Below, one piece after another: positions 14,610 to 23,422 of a stretch of 64,000 nucleotides of DNA. The stretch is taken from NCBI GenBank assembly GCA_000513555.1, contig ALYD01000008.1, forward strand, positions 1 to 64,000, given 5' to 3'. The position numbers and the translations under genes are program-made. The DNA comes from Lachnospiraceae bacterium JC7. Lineage in GTDB: Bacteria; Bacillota; Clostridia; Lachnospirales; Lachnospiraceae. Each line of letters opens with the position of its first letter. Position 1 is the first letter of the stretch. The notes under the pieces were generated by a model that was not told where the DNA came from, did no database searches, and saw only the letters and a program-made list of their open reading frames with translations.

Positions 14610-16334
14610 TTAATCCCACCACATGGACTGGTGATATGAGCTTATCTTATTTCCATCCAGGCTGACCTCAAACACACCGGTAAGTACAGGTGCTTTTTCT
14701 CCATACTTCTCCGGCTCATCGGTATAGAGCTTATAGTTTCGCATTATCCATCCGTAGGGAGTATCTCCTTTTTCATATTCACTGAAATAATCGGTCTCGG
14801 CATCTTCAGCGAAAACAGTGTCTTCGGAGACGATCAGGTCTTTCTTCACAGAAGCTCCATCTGTTATATAAGGAATGGTCACATTGACATCATGCAGGAT
14901 TATACTGTTATTCAGGAGCTTGATGCCGTTTTCAGAGTACATGTAATACCAGAACCTGTCGCCTGTGTAGGATCCTGTATATTTTACATAGGCATCCTTA
15001 AATCCGACTGCTCTTACTTTTTCAAGTGCCTCTTTGGCATCCTGTTCAGTTGTATAAAGTCCGGCTGTTACCGCATAGTACGGTTCAGGACTGAGTCCTT
15101 CGAAATCAGGAGTATACACGACGGGACAAGTGGTTAATCCCGCATCTTCGAGATCGCTCAATGTCTTGTCACAGGACTTTTCATCTTTGAAGGCCTGAAT
15201 AAACACACCGTAAAAGGAGTCTCTCTGAATCTGTCCTAAAGGTCCGAATGAATCTTGATTAAAGACCACTTCATCCATTGTTGTAACATGGATATCCTGA
15301 TCAGTTATCCGCCTGAATTCACCTGAGTTCGCCATTTGAGCCGGTATATCGGTACTCTGACTTTCTATAACCAGATTATCTCCGTCAAATTTATAATCTG
15401 CAGAAAATTCATAAGGCATACCGCCGTTCTGTATGAGATTCCCGTTGAAATCAAAGGAACCGTCATGGAAATCACATCCTCCTGCAGCGAAGAATACTTC
15501 TTCATCAGGAGATTTTTTATACAAATACATATTTGAGTCTGAAAAATGTATATAAAGATCGGCATCCTTTCCGTCGCATACCCAGTAACCCTGAAGTTTG
15601 TCATCGACTGATGCATTATCGTCTTTCATATACGAGAAGGCATCTTCTACGCGATCATCCTTAAGGAACAATCTGCTGTCATCATAATCAGGAACGAGAA
15701 AACCGTCATGATCGAAGCCCTCGAATACAAGCCCATCATCAGTAAGGGTAATAGTACCTGTACATCCTGAATCCCAGTATCTGCCGGCATTGGACATGAT
15801 GGAAAACTTCAGCTCATTTACCTTGACCTTGTCGCCATCGGTACTTTTAAGCTCTCCGGCATCATACGGAATGAATTCAGACACCCAGAATGTATATGAA
15901 TTGAAGCTTTCATAGTCATACGGCATTGCCTGACCGCAGAAAGCATAAACATTGTCCCCGAAATTCACCACATCCATGATAAAGAACTCTTCCTGTCCGT
16001 TCTCTCCCGAATAATGATAACTGTATTTTCCGGACATACGCTGAGCAAGGGATCTTCCGTCAGCTGTTTTTTCTTCCTTTCGTATCTCTCCTTCCCCGGT
16101 TTTCTCAGACTTTTCTAAGGAAGTTTGCTCTTTTATATCAGCAGATTTATACAGAACAGCTTTATTCTCTGTCTTTTCAGCAGATTCATTTCCGACAGGT
16201 TTATTCGCTGTGTCATCAGTGGTTTCATTCACGACAGGTTTATTTTCTGTTTCTTTGGCAGCTTTTCCACAGCCTGATAACAGATCGGCTATTGTTAAGC
16301 AAAGAATGAATGTTACAGATGCAAATCTCTTCAT
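14610..16334 (-). CDS. Large lipoprotein with SPOR-like C-terminal region
   Basis: A 574-residue protein with signal MKRFASVTFILCLTIADLLSGC (lipobox LSGC), then a linker containing imperfect repeats of ENKPVVNET/ANKPVGNES. The central part (about 90-340) is beta-rich and Gly/Asp-rich without a known motif. At about 370-460 YGVFIQAFKDEKSC, and YYAVTAGLYTTEQDAKEAL 60 residues later, resemble the two halves of a SPOR domain, which binds peptidoglycan or glycans. ATG 16334 is preferred over the TTG at 16340 because AAAGGA is at the right distance. Surface-located; exact role unknown. Confidence 0.75.
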   Translation of the reverse strand: MKRFASVTFILCLTIADLLSGCGKAAKETENKPVVNETTDDTANKPVGNESAEKTENKAVLYKSADIKEQTSLEKSEKTGEGEIRKEEKTADGRSLAQRMSGKYSYHYSGENGQEEFFIMDVVNFGDNVYAFCGQAMPYDYESFNSYTFWVSEFIPYDAGELKSTDGDKVKVNELKFSIMSNAGRYWDSGCTGTITLTDDGLVFEGFDHDGFLVPDYDDSRLFLKDDRVEDAFSYMKDDNASVDDKLQGYWVCDGKDADLYIHFSDSNMYLYKKSPDEEVFFAAGGCDFHDGSFDFNGNLIQNGGMPYEFSADYKFDGDNLVIESQSTDIPAQMANSGEFRRITDQDIHVTTMDEVVFNQDSFGPLGQIQRDSFYGVFIQAFKDEKSCDKTLSDLEDAGLTTCPVVYTPDFEGLSPEPYYAVTAGLYTTEQDAKEALEKVRAVGFKDAYVKYTGSYTGDRFWYYMYSENGIKLLNNSIILHDVNVTIPYITDGASVKKDLIVSEDTVFAEDAETDYFSEYEKGDTPYGWIMRNYKLYTDEPEKYGEKAPVLTGVFEVSLDGNKISSYHQSMWWD

Positions 16335-16678
16335 TATCAAAATTCCTTTCTCAGTTATATCTATATAATTGAACTGTAATCTCCGGGTGTGAACAGGAAA
16401 CCCTTAACCTATATATAAAAATTTTCTTCTATTATCCGAATAATAGCAATAATTTATTCTTAAAAGTTTTCTTATTTTCCCGAAAAACATCTGATTATGA
16501 ATCCAAAGTATCCTTGATAGAATTTTTACAAAATTACAATGCTTAATTCTAAACATTTTGTTGGCATATTTAATTTTATAAGATAATTTTTAAGTGATTT
16601 TATAAGTCAATGATAATTTTAACATTGTCTGTATCCATAAACTTTTGCTAAACTACCCGAGCAAAAAAACGAAGGGAA
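16335..16678. other. AT-rich divergent intergenic region
   Basis: No gene is visible between the lipoprotein gene (minus) and the Cys-rich gene (plus). The stretch is strongly AT-rich. A plausible plus-strand promoter is TTGTCT (from 16626) with TAAACT about 18 bases later. No repeat or hairpin was noticed. Confidence 0.4.
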
Positions 16679-16996
16679 ATGTGTAGAGATATGGGAAGAG
16701 AAACTGAAAGAAAATGTGATACCTGCAAACACTGTATGAGTAATTACTCAGGATCATTCTGTGGATGTGCGCAGAGCTCTGAGTACGGATTATTCTCTGT
16801 TTACGGATGGTGTGAACAGTATGAGCGCGATGTAAAATACGGCGGAGTTGACAAGACAAGTCTTCGTAAGGAATTTTATATCAACGATATGAGTATTACT
16901 TTCAAGGAGTCAATGACTCATCAGCAGATGAAGGAGTTGTTTGAAAAGGCTCTTGCAAGTATCGGTGTAGTTAATCAGAAAGGCTGTCCGGCTTAA
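16679..16996 (+). CDS. Small Cys-rich (probably metal-binding) protein, 105 aa
   Basis: The N-terminal 45 residues have CDTCKHC, then CGCAQ and WCEQY, a spacing that could bind zinc or an iron-sulfur cluster. The remainder is a short helical domain (MTHQQMKELFEKALASIG). No signal peptide or membrane helix. Two starts are possible, ATG 16679 (GAAGGG very close) and ATG 16691 (better spaced). Single gene with a strong terminator 60 bases after the stop. Family not recognised. Confidence 0.65.
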   Translation: MCRDMGRETERKCDTCKHCMSNYSGSFCGCAQSSEYGLFSVYGWCEQYERDVKYGGVDKTSLRKEFYINDMSITFKESMTHQQMKELFEKALASIGVVNQKGCPA

Positions 16997-17053
16997 AATT
17001 TCATTTTTGAAATCAATAGCTATAGAACACGGCTTTGATATAAATATAGATAT

Positions 17054-17093
17054 AAAAAACAGACTCTCCTGAATTAAGGAGGGTCTGTTTTTT
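17054..17093. terminator. Bidirectional terminator
   Basis: AAAAAACAGACTCTCCT pairs with AGGAGGGTCTGTTTTTT around a 6-base loop. It separates the plus-strand Cys-rich gene from the converging ABC transporter operon and has a six-T run on both strands. Confidence 0.85.
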
Positions 17094-17184
17094 CATATAT
17101 TCGTGTTCCGAAGGAAATACGAATGGGTTTTTATAAATGCTTCAGGGGAATTTGATCTATGCTTACGATCAATAAGGCTTAATA

Positions 17185-18831
17185 TCAGATCTTCAGGGAA
17201 CCACTGCAGATCAGCTTTCCTGACTTTCTGTCAAAGAGCAGGATGTCTTTTCCTGTGATATTGATCTTTTCTTCCTGACCGATCTGATAGATAACGCCGC
17301 CGAAGATAACGCTGGTGAGAAGGAAGTCTCCGACTCTGAGCTTCAGAGTGGACTCCATACCTGTAGGCATGGCACCGTAAATTGTAGTGTCAATGCTTCC
17401 CTTGTCATCTATGTCGATGGCTTCAGGTCTTATACCGATAACATAATCCTCATCAGTGATGACAGGCTCATCCAGCAGGCTGTCGTCTTCTTCATTGACC
17501 TTCTGGATATGATACTTGAAGACTTCATCCTTGTTGGTTTTTTCGACAGCACCCTTCTGACTTAATCTCTGGCGCTCAAACTCAAGCTTTTTCTGCTCTT
17601 CATCGTCACGATTTCTACGCCATTCGGCGATATCCATCTTATCATTAGGAACAAAGCTTGCCTTTATACCATCGAGCATGGTTACAGAAAAGCTTCCGTC
17701 ACTCTGCTGAGTGCCCTTGGCATCGATGAAATTCATGGAAGGATTTCCGACGAAATCAGCTACAAAAAGATTTGACGGTCTGTTGTACACTTCAAGTGGA
17801 GCAGCATACTGCTGAAGCACACCGTTGTTCACGAGACAGATCTTTGTGGCGAGAGTCATGGCCTCCATCTGATCATGAGTTACGTATACAAATGTACTTC
17901 CGGTCTCAACATGAAGTCTCTGAAGCTCATATCTCATTTCAAGTCGAAGCTTCGCATCAAGGTTTGAAAGAGGCTCATCCATGAAAAGTACCTGTGGCTG
18001 CGGTGCCAGAGTTCTTGCGATGGCAACTCTCTGCTGCTGACCGCCGGAAAGCTCTGCAGGATATCTGTCCATGAACATTCCGATCTTAACGATTCTCGAA
18101 CATGCTCTGACTCTTGAGTCTATCTCTTCCTTTGAAAGCTTTCTCTTCTCTTCAAGAACCTTTCCGTTCTTGGTCACCTCACACTTATCGTTAAGGGACT
18201 TACCTTCGTTTGCATATTTATTCTTTATGGTCTCCAGCTTTTTCTCGTATTCGGCCAGCTTACTCTTGGCAGAAACATTGGGATCGGATGCCTCATGGAT
18301 CTTCATATCAAAGAGCTCTTTAGCCGAGTAAATGGATAAGCCGAAATTATCGATGAGCTTGATATAGGCCTTTTTCTCATCCAGCTTTCGGTTCTTGTCG
18401 AAGCACTCTTCTACAACTTCCTTGACTTTATTTCCGTTCTGAAGGGCTCTTATGAGATCGACGGTCTGCTTCGCCTCCACATCAAGAACCGGCATCTCTT
18501 CGTTAATGTTCTTAAGTCCGAAGGAGATATTCTCATAAACAGTCATATTAGGCCAGAGGGCATAGTTCTGGAAGAGGAATCCGACCTTACGCTTATTTGG
18601 CGGTACGTTGATTCCTGCATTTGAATCAAATACAACTGTATCTCCTATTTTGATCCTTCCTTCTGTTGGTGTCTCGAGACCTGCGATCATTCTGAGGATC
18701 GTAGTTTTACCACATCCTGAAGGTCCAAGTAAAGTAATGAAAGAATTGTTCGGGATGTTAAGACTTACATTGTCTACACCGAAAAACTTTCCCCATCTTT
18801 TTGTGACATTTTCCAAAATAATCTCAGGCAT
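17185..18831 (-). CDS. ABC transporter ATPase, FbpC/PotA type, with a large insertion
   Basis: A 548-residue ATPase. Walker A is GPSGCGKT (36-43), the Q-loop FLFQNY (86-91), the signature LSGGQQQR (261-268), Walker B VLFMDEPLSNLD (281-292) and the switch His VTHDQ. Family members are usually about 350-380 residues. Here about 125 extra residues, charged and helical, lie between FGLK (107) and the signature. A second charged insert lies in the C-terminal TOBE-like part, around DDEEQKKLEFERQRL. It energises the permease encoded just upstream. ATG 18831 follows GGAGGT at 8 bases; the ATG at 18837, overlapping the permease stop, is too close to that site. Confidence 0.9.
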   Translation of the reverse strand: MPEIILENVTKRWGKFFGVDNVSLNIPNNSFITLLGPSGCGKTTILRMIAGLETPTEGRIKIGDTVVFDSNAGINVPPNKRKVGFLFQNYALWPNMTVYENISFGLKNINEEMPVLDVEAKQTVDLIRALQNGNKVKEVVEECFDKNRKLDEKKAYIKLIDNFGLSIYSAKELFDMKIHEASDPNVSAKSKLAEYEKKLETIKNKYANEGKSLNDKCEVTKNGKVLEEKRKLSKEEIDSRVRACSRIVKIGMFMDRYPAELSGGQQQRVAIARTLAPQPQVLFMDEPLSNLDAKLRLEMRYELQRLHVETGSTFVYVTHDQMEAMTLATKICLVNNGVLQQYAAPLEVYNRPSNLFVADFVGNPSMNFIDAKGTQQSDGSFSVTMLDGIKASFVPNDKMDIAEWRRNRDDEEQKKLEFERQRLSQKGAVEKTNKDEVFKYHIQKVNEEDDSLLDEPVITDEDYVIGIRPEAIDIDDKGSIDTTIYGAMPTGMESTLKLRVGDFLLTSVIFGGVIYQIGQEEKINITGKDILLFDRKSGKLICSGSLKI

Positions 18832-18833
18832 GA

Positions 18834-20660
18834 TCATTTACCTCCAATTCCACTGTCCAGGCTCGCTCCTGTCAGCTTATTTACAAGTGTGTTAAATACT
18901 AAGATAGTGACGATCAAAATCAGGTTGATGGCACTTGAGAATGCATAAAGTCCCATTTCGTCGAAGTAATCAAGGGTCGTTGAAAGGATGAAGCCCTGAG
19001 TACACAGAAGCAGGAACAGTGACAGTTCACGAAGACAGGTCATGAACGGAAGCAGATATCCGCTGATGATGGATGACTTCTGAATAGGGATGATGATCCT
19101 AAGCATTCTCTTGATCCATGGTGTGTTCTGAATGATCGCTGCCTCTTCCAGCTCATTACTTATCTGAAGCATGGAGTTCAGTGAACTTCTGGAAGCGAAC
19201 GGAATATATTTGACAACACCTGCGATGATCAAAAGTGTGTAAGTATTGAACAGGTTAATGTGCTCGTTAGAGAAAAGAATGAAGAACGCTGCGCCAACTG
19301 CAATTGACGGCATAAGATAAGGCAGGAATGCGACATTGTTCACATAGTTCGCCCACTTGTTTCTTCTGTTCTTTGCAACCGCATATCCGATAAGTGTTCC
19401 TATGGTTCCTGCTATAAGTGCGCAGACAACTGCAAGGAACAGTGTTCCGAAGAAGGCATGCCAGATGGTGTTGTTGTAAAGGATACCTGACTGTCCGTAC
19501 ATACCGTTCTCGGTAATGTTTTCATTTGTTACCCACCATTTTGTTGTGAGATGCGCAAAGTTTCCTGTGTAAAGGAAACTGTAATCTCCCGGATTCGGAA
19601 GGAATGTTTCCAGCGCGAACAACAGAATAGGCCAGATACTTGTAAAGAAAGTGATTATGATAAAGATGATTCCTACTATATACTTTCCTGCGTTACCGAT
19701 GGAAAGCTTTGTGAGCTGTCCTGATTTACCGGTTACTGTGGTGTAGTTCTTTCTGCTCTTAAGGCTCATCTGGTTCATGCCAAGTATCAGAACACCGAAT
19801 ACCATCATGATGATGGCAAGGATACTTGCCTCACCTGTGTAGGTACTGTTCATGGAAATGTACTTTGTGGAAAGAGTCGTAAGATTCAGATAGTGCGGAA
19901 CCGGGTAACTTCCCATGGCGCTTCCGAATACCAGAAGTATGGTTGAAAGGATCGCCGGCTTGATCATAGGAAGTGTGACCTTAAACATTATCTTCCACTT
20001 CGGAGTATCGAGAATAGTTGCAGCTTCCTCCAGGTTCGCATCCATGTTTTTGAAGATGCCTCCGATGAGGATATATGCAAACGGTGCATAATGAAGTCCC
20101 AGTACCATGGCACTCGGAAATGCTCCCTGACACCACCAGTTTGGAAAATAGATATTGAATATAGCTGCCAGAAGTCCGTCTGCTGTTCCTGTTACCTTGT
20201 TGCTGTAGAACATGTGCTGCCAAACAACGGCCAGTGTCCACTGTGGCATGATGTACGGGAAAATGAAGATGGAACTTAGATATTTCTTGAATTTCATGTT
20301 TGTTCTTGTTACCAAGAACGCGAACAATCCGCCAAATAAGATGGAGATCACACAAGTGAGAACCGACAGAATGATGGTATTTAAAAGCGGTGTCCACAAG
20401 TTTGCCTTTGCAAGTCTGCTGGTAAATAAGTCTGTATAATTTACGATTGTGTATCCGTCTACCCTGCCGGTCAGATGCTGGTCGATGGTACCCGGATGTA
20501 TCTGGAATGTATCTTTTACTATCGCCACAATGGGGGCAACAGTACTGAATGTCAAAACTATGCCAAATAAGAGCAATATTATGTTCTGAGGCTGTGAAAA
20601 CCAGGTTTTCAGCTTGTTCCTGAATATTGCACCGTTATCCGGTTGAATGCTTCTTTCCAT
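18834..20660 (-). CDS. Fused double permease of a ferric/solute-type ABC importer
   Basis: A 608-residue membrane protein with two BPD_transp_1 domains in one chain, as in FbpB/ThiP-type importers. Each half has about six hydrophobic segments and an EAA loop: EEAATILDTPKWKIMFKVTL in the first half and EEAAIIQNTPWIKRMLRIII in the second. It forms the channel for the solute delivered by the lipoprotein encoded upstream and is powered by the downstream ATPase, whose gene overlaps or abuts it. ATG 20660 follows GTGAGG. The substrate cannot be read from sequence; iron, polyamine, phosphonate or a sugar phosphate are all possible for the family. Confidence 0.9.
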   Translation of the reverse strand: MERSIQPDNGAIFRNKLKTWFSQPQNIILLLFGIVLTFSTVAPIVAIVKDTFQIHPGTIDQHLTGRVDGYTIVNYTDLFTSRLAKANLWTPLLNTIILSVLTCVISILFGGLFAFLVTRTNMKFKKYLSSIFIFPYIMPQWTLAVVWQHMFYSNKVTGTADGLLAAIFNIYFPNWWCQGAFPSAMVLGLHYAPFAYILIGGIFKNMDANLEEAATILDTPKWKIMFKVTLPMIKPAILSTILLVFGSAMGSYPVPHYLNLTTLSTKYISMNSTYTGEASILAIIMMVFGVLILGMNQMSLKSRKNYTTVTGKSGQLTKLSIGNAGKYIVGIIFIIITFFTSIWPILLFALETFLPNPGDYSFLYTGNFAHLTTKWWVTNENITENGMYGQSGILYNNTIWHAFFGTLFLAVVCALIAGTIGTLIGYAVAKNRRNKWANYVNNVAFLPYLMPSIAVGAAFFILFSNEHINLFNTYTLLIIAGVVKYIPFASRSSLNSMLQISNELEEAAIIQNTPWIKRMLRIIIPIQKSSIISGYLLPFMTCLRELSLFLLLCTQGFILSTTLDYFDEMGLYAFSSAINLILIVTILVFNTLVNKLTGASLDSGIGGK

Positions 20661-20801
20661 TACCTACCTCACTAAATCATGCGTAATGAGCTGCCATGCT
20701 TTACCTATATGCTACTGCGGTCAATGTCTCTGCTGTAAACATATGCTCACATGGGCTTTCGATCATTTGTAATCCTATTCATGTACTTTTTCATTAATAA
20801 A

Positions 20802-20846
20802 GGATGCCGCTTAAAAGGATATATGTTTCTCTATCAAGCGACATCC
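20802..20846 (-). other. Stem-loop between binding-protein and permease genes
   Basis: GGATGCCGCTT / AAGCGACATCC, 11-bp arms with one mismatch and a 23-base loop, no strong T run. It lies between the binding-lipoprotein gene and the permease gene. Such a hairpin usually protects the upstream message or reduces read-through, giving more binding protein than permease. Its GCGACATC core recurs in the terminator at 22521-22559. Confidence 0.5.
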
Positions 20847-20944
20847 CTGGATTTTACTTTTCAGTCAGTACCTGATGCGTTTTGAGGCAATCAGGATATT
20901 ATGCCAATTGTTGAATCTGTAATTGTTTGAAAATAATCTTCAAA

Positions 20945-22351
20945 TTATGCGCCCGGTGTGTACTTATCAAGTACATCGATCCAGCTTCCTACTGAGAATG
21001 AAACCTCTGCACAGTATGCAGGATCCTCGAGAACCAGCTCGCCCTGGCCTTCGCCTGTCCACCAGTCATAACCACGGTCGTTCTTTGCAGGGAACTCGTC
21101 TCCGCCGCCTGTGCTGTGGCTGTACTTTGCCTCAACGTCAGCTGCTACCTTAGGATTTGCTGAATATCCGCCCATATCCTTGCCCCATGCATCGAAGCCT
21201 TCTTCTGTACATGTCATATAAGCGATAAATGCACATGCTGTCCATGGAAGCGGGCTGTTCTTTGTAAGGAAGAGATAGTGGCAGTATCCGTATCCGCCGA
21301 TACCTGTGTAGCCATCCTCGTAAGCAGCAACCTTGATGTTGTTAACAGAAACTGTAGCTGACTCTTCAACTGAACGAAGCTTTGAATATACAAGGAGACC
21401 TGCCTGATCCTTTGCTGAAGCATCAACAAGTGTGTTACAGATAGGACCGTCATCAGTCTGCTCGTTGTAGTTGTTTACCCAGAGCTTGATCCATGCAAGT
21501 GCATAAGCACCGTTTGCACCGAGACCTAAATCTGAAGCATCGGACTGCATAGCCTGAATTGTAGGCTCGAAGTATGCCTTCTTGGTATCGTCAAGCTTGT
21601 CGAAAGCCTCCTTAAGCCATGTAGCGTACTTGTCTGATGTGAGCATCATAAGGAAGTTCTTTCCAACGATCTCAGAATCAACGCCCATGAACAGAGGATG
21701 TGAACCTTCATATACGAAATCCCAGCAGTTTGTGTATGTAGCACTGCCTGTGCAGTTGTACATAAATACCTTGTTAAGTGTCTGAAGTGGAAGGAATCCC
21801 TTATAATCAGCAGGTGTTGTACCATTAGCCTCTGCCCACTCCTTAGGAACGAACTTCTTCAGGATGTTTGTTTCTACCATCTTGGACTGAATCTGGTTAC
21901 CGTCCTGAATGAGAGTCATGGCAAATGTACCCTCGCTCTTAAGAGAATCAGATGTGAGCTGCTCAAAGATCTTGTTGTTCTTTGGCTGCTGCCACTCGAA
22001 CTCCATGTTGTAGGATGGATCGATGGTCTTCAGGTACTCGATAAATACCGGAAGAGCTGATTTTCCACGGCTGGAGTTACCTACGCCGTAAAATGTCTTG
22101 CCGTTTGACTCTTCGATAGCCTTCTTTGCAAGTTCTTCAAGTGACATGGTCTGAGCTTCAGCTATGATAGCATCGATACCTGTAAGCTCCTCAGCCTTTT
22201 CTTCCTTTGGACTTTCCTGCAGTGCAGCTGTTTCCGCAGCTGATTTTGTCTCTGCAGCAGCACTTGTTGTAGCTGTGCTTGAACCGCCGCAGCCTGCCAG
22301 TGAGGCAACTACCATAGAAACAGTCAAAATTGTTGATAAAACTCTTCTCAC
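20945..22351 (-). CDS. Solute-binding lipoprotein of the ABC importer
   Basis: A 468-residue extracellular binding protein. The start is GTG 22351, with AAAGGAGGG five bases upstream. Signal and lipobox are MRRVLSTILTVSMVVASLAGC. An Ala/Ser/Thr/Glu linker (25-55) precedes the ligand-binding fold (SLEELAKKAIEESNGKTFYG through WIDVLDKYTPGA). It would capture the substrate outside the membrane and hand it to the fused permease. It is first in its operon, before a hairpin, permease and ATPase, and its neighbours upstream are a kinase/regulator pair likely to control it. Confidence 0.88.
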   Translation of the reverse strand: MRRVLSTILTVSMVVASLAGCGGSSTATTSAAAETKSAAETAALQESPKEEKAEELTGIDAIIAEAQTMSLEELAKKAIEESNGKTFYGVGNSSRGKSALPVFIEYLKTIDPSYNMEFEWQQPKNNKIFEQLTSDSLKSEGTFAMTLIQDGNQIQSKMVETNILKKFVPKEWAEANGTTPADYKGFLPLQTLNKVFMYNCTGSATYTNCWDFVYEGSHPLFMGVDSEIVGKNFLMMLTSDKYATWLKEAFDKLDDTKKAYFEPTIQAMQSDASDLGLGANGAYALAWIKLWVNNYNEQTDDGPICNTLVDASAKDQAGLLVYSKLRSVEESATVSVNNIKVAAYEDGYTGIGGYGYCHYLFLTKNSPLPWTACAFIAYMTCTEEGFDAWGKDMGGYSANPKVAADVEAKYSHSTGGGDEFPAKNDRGYDWWTGEGQGELVLEDPAYCAEVSFSVGSWIDVLDKYTPGA

Positions 22352-22384
22352 GTTTACCCTCCTTTGATTTACATCACGTAAACT

Positions 22385-22414
22385 GATCTAATGATGTGTG
22401 TTAATGTTTAGATC
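22385..22414. promoter_or_regulatory. Inverted repeat upstream of the ABC operon
   Basis: GATCTAA and TTAGATC are perfect 7-bp arms 16 bases apart, about 35 bases upstream of GTG 22351. The position and symmetry suit an operator for the neighbouring AraC-type response regulator. That link is inference. Confidence 0.35.
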
Positions 22415-22520
22415 GCGACAATATGTGAGATTTTCGCGCAATCACATCATTTATTACTTATACACATATTTTAGTTGTGCAGTTTGATGTTTAAAATGGG
22501 GTGATTCTGATATTTGTTGT

Positions 22521-22559
22521 AAAAAAGCGACATCATTTTCATGAAGAAAACGATGTCGC
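22521..22559 (-). terminator. Terminator after the sensory operon
   Basis: GCGACATC / GATGTCGC with further pairing of the inner TTTTC/GAAAA, followed on the minus strand by TTTTTT. It ends the transcript of the response regulator gene and separates it from the ABC operon. Confidence 0.8.
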
Positions 22560-22579
22560 CTGGTAAATATTATACATGA

Positions 22580-23353
22580 TTATTTCTTGAGACCGTATGC
22601 CTGATAGTCCGAAGGTGATGTACCCACCAACTTTTTAAATGTGTTGGAAAAATAAGCTATATCCTGATACCCTACCATTTCCGCCACTTCATAGACCTTT
22701 ACCTTTACATCCTTAAGCTCATCCATGGCCTTTTTTATACGGTACTTCACCAGATAGTTGTTTATGCTGTTGTTTGTTTCTCCCTTGAAAAGTCTGCTTA
22801 TATGACCTTCACTTACACCTATGGATTCAGCAAGAGCTGTAAGTGAGAAGTCCATATTCATATAATGCTTCTCTATATACTCTATGGCACTCTGCACATA
22901 TCTGTTGGAGACCTCTGATCTCTTTTTGAGACCTAACAGTTTTTCCTCCTCCGATTCTTCCTGTTCACCCTTTTCCTCAAGTGGATTAAGATGTATGAGT
23001 CTCTGTATCGACGCCTCCAGTTCTCCGTCCTCGAAGGGTTTCAAAAGGTAATCGGAAACTCCTATACGAAGAGCCTGTCTCGCATACTCAAAATCACTGT
23101 AGGCAGTCAGGAGGATAAGCTTGATATCAGGAAACAGCTCCACCAGATTCTGTGAAAGCTCAAGTCCGTCCATTTCAGGCATACGTATATCGGAAACCAC
23201 AAGATCGGGTTGAACTTCCCTTGCCTTTTCCAGGGCTTCTATGCCGTTTGTGGCCTCCGCCACAACTTCACAGCCTATGAGCTCCCAGTCTGTTTCCTGT
23301 ATTATTCCTCTCCTGACAAATCTTTCGTCATCAACTATCATTACCTTTATCAT
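22580..23353 (-). CDS. YesN-like response regulator (receiver plus AraC-type HTH)
   Basis: A 257-residue regulator. The receiver domain (1-120) has the acidic pair DDE (8-10), phospho-acceptor Asp55 (VVSDIRMPEMDG), Thr in LLTAYSD and Lys in LLKPFED. The C-terminal AraC domain (about 155-255) has two HTH units, ending VAEMVGYQDIAYFSNTFKKL. ATG 23353 follows GAGGAGA. It is the last gene of an operon with the kinase and a binding lipoprotein, next to the ABC operon it probably activates. Confidence 0.94.
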   Translation of the reverse strand: MIKVMIVDDERFVRRGIIQETDWELIGCEVVAEATNGIEALEKAREVQPDLVVSDIRMPEMDGLELSQNLVELFPDIKLILLTAYSDFEYARQALRIGVSDYLLKPFEDGELEASIQRLIHLNPLEEKGEQEESEEEKLLGLKKRSEVSNRYVQSAIEYIEKHYMNMDFSLTALAESIGVSEGHISRLFKGETNNSINNYLVKYRIKKAMDELKDVKVKVYEVAEMVGYQDIAYFSNTFKKLVGTSPSDYQAYGLKK

Positions 23354-23422
23354 TAAAGTATCTCCTCTGTTGCAGGTATTTCTCCGTCTGAATTTCAGAC
23401 TTGATCAGAACGGTCTTTTTCA

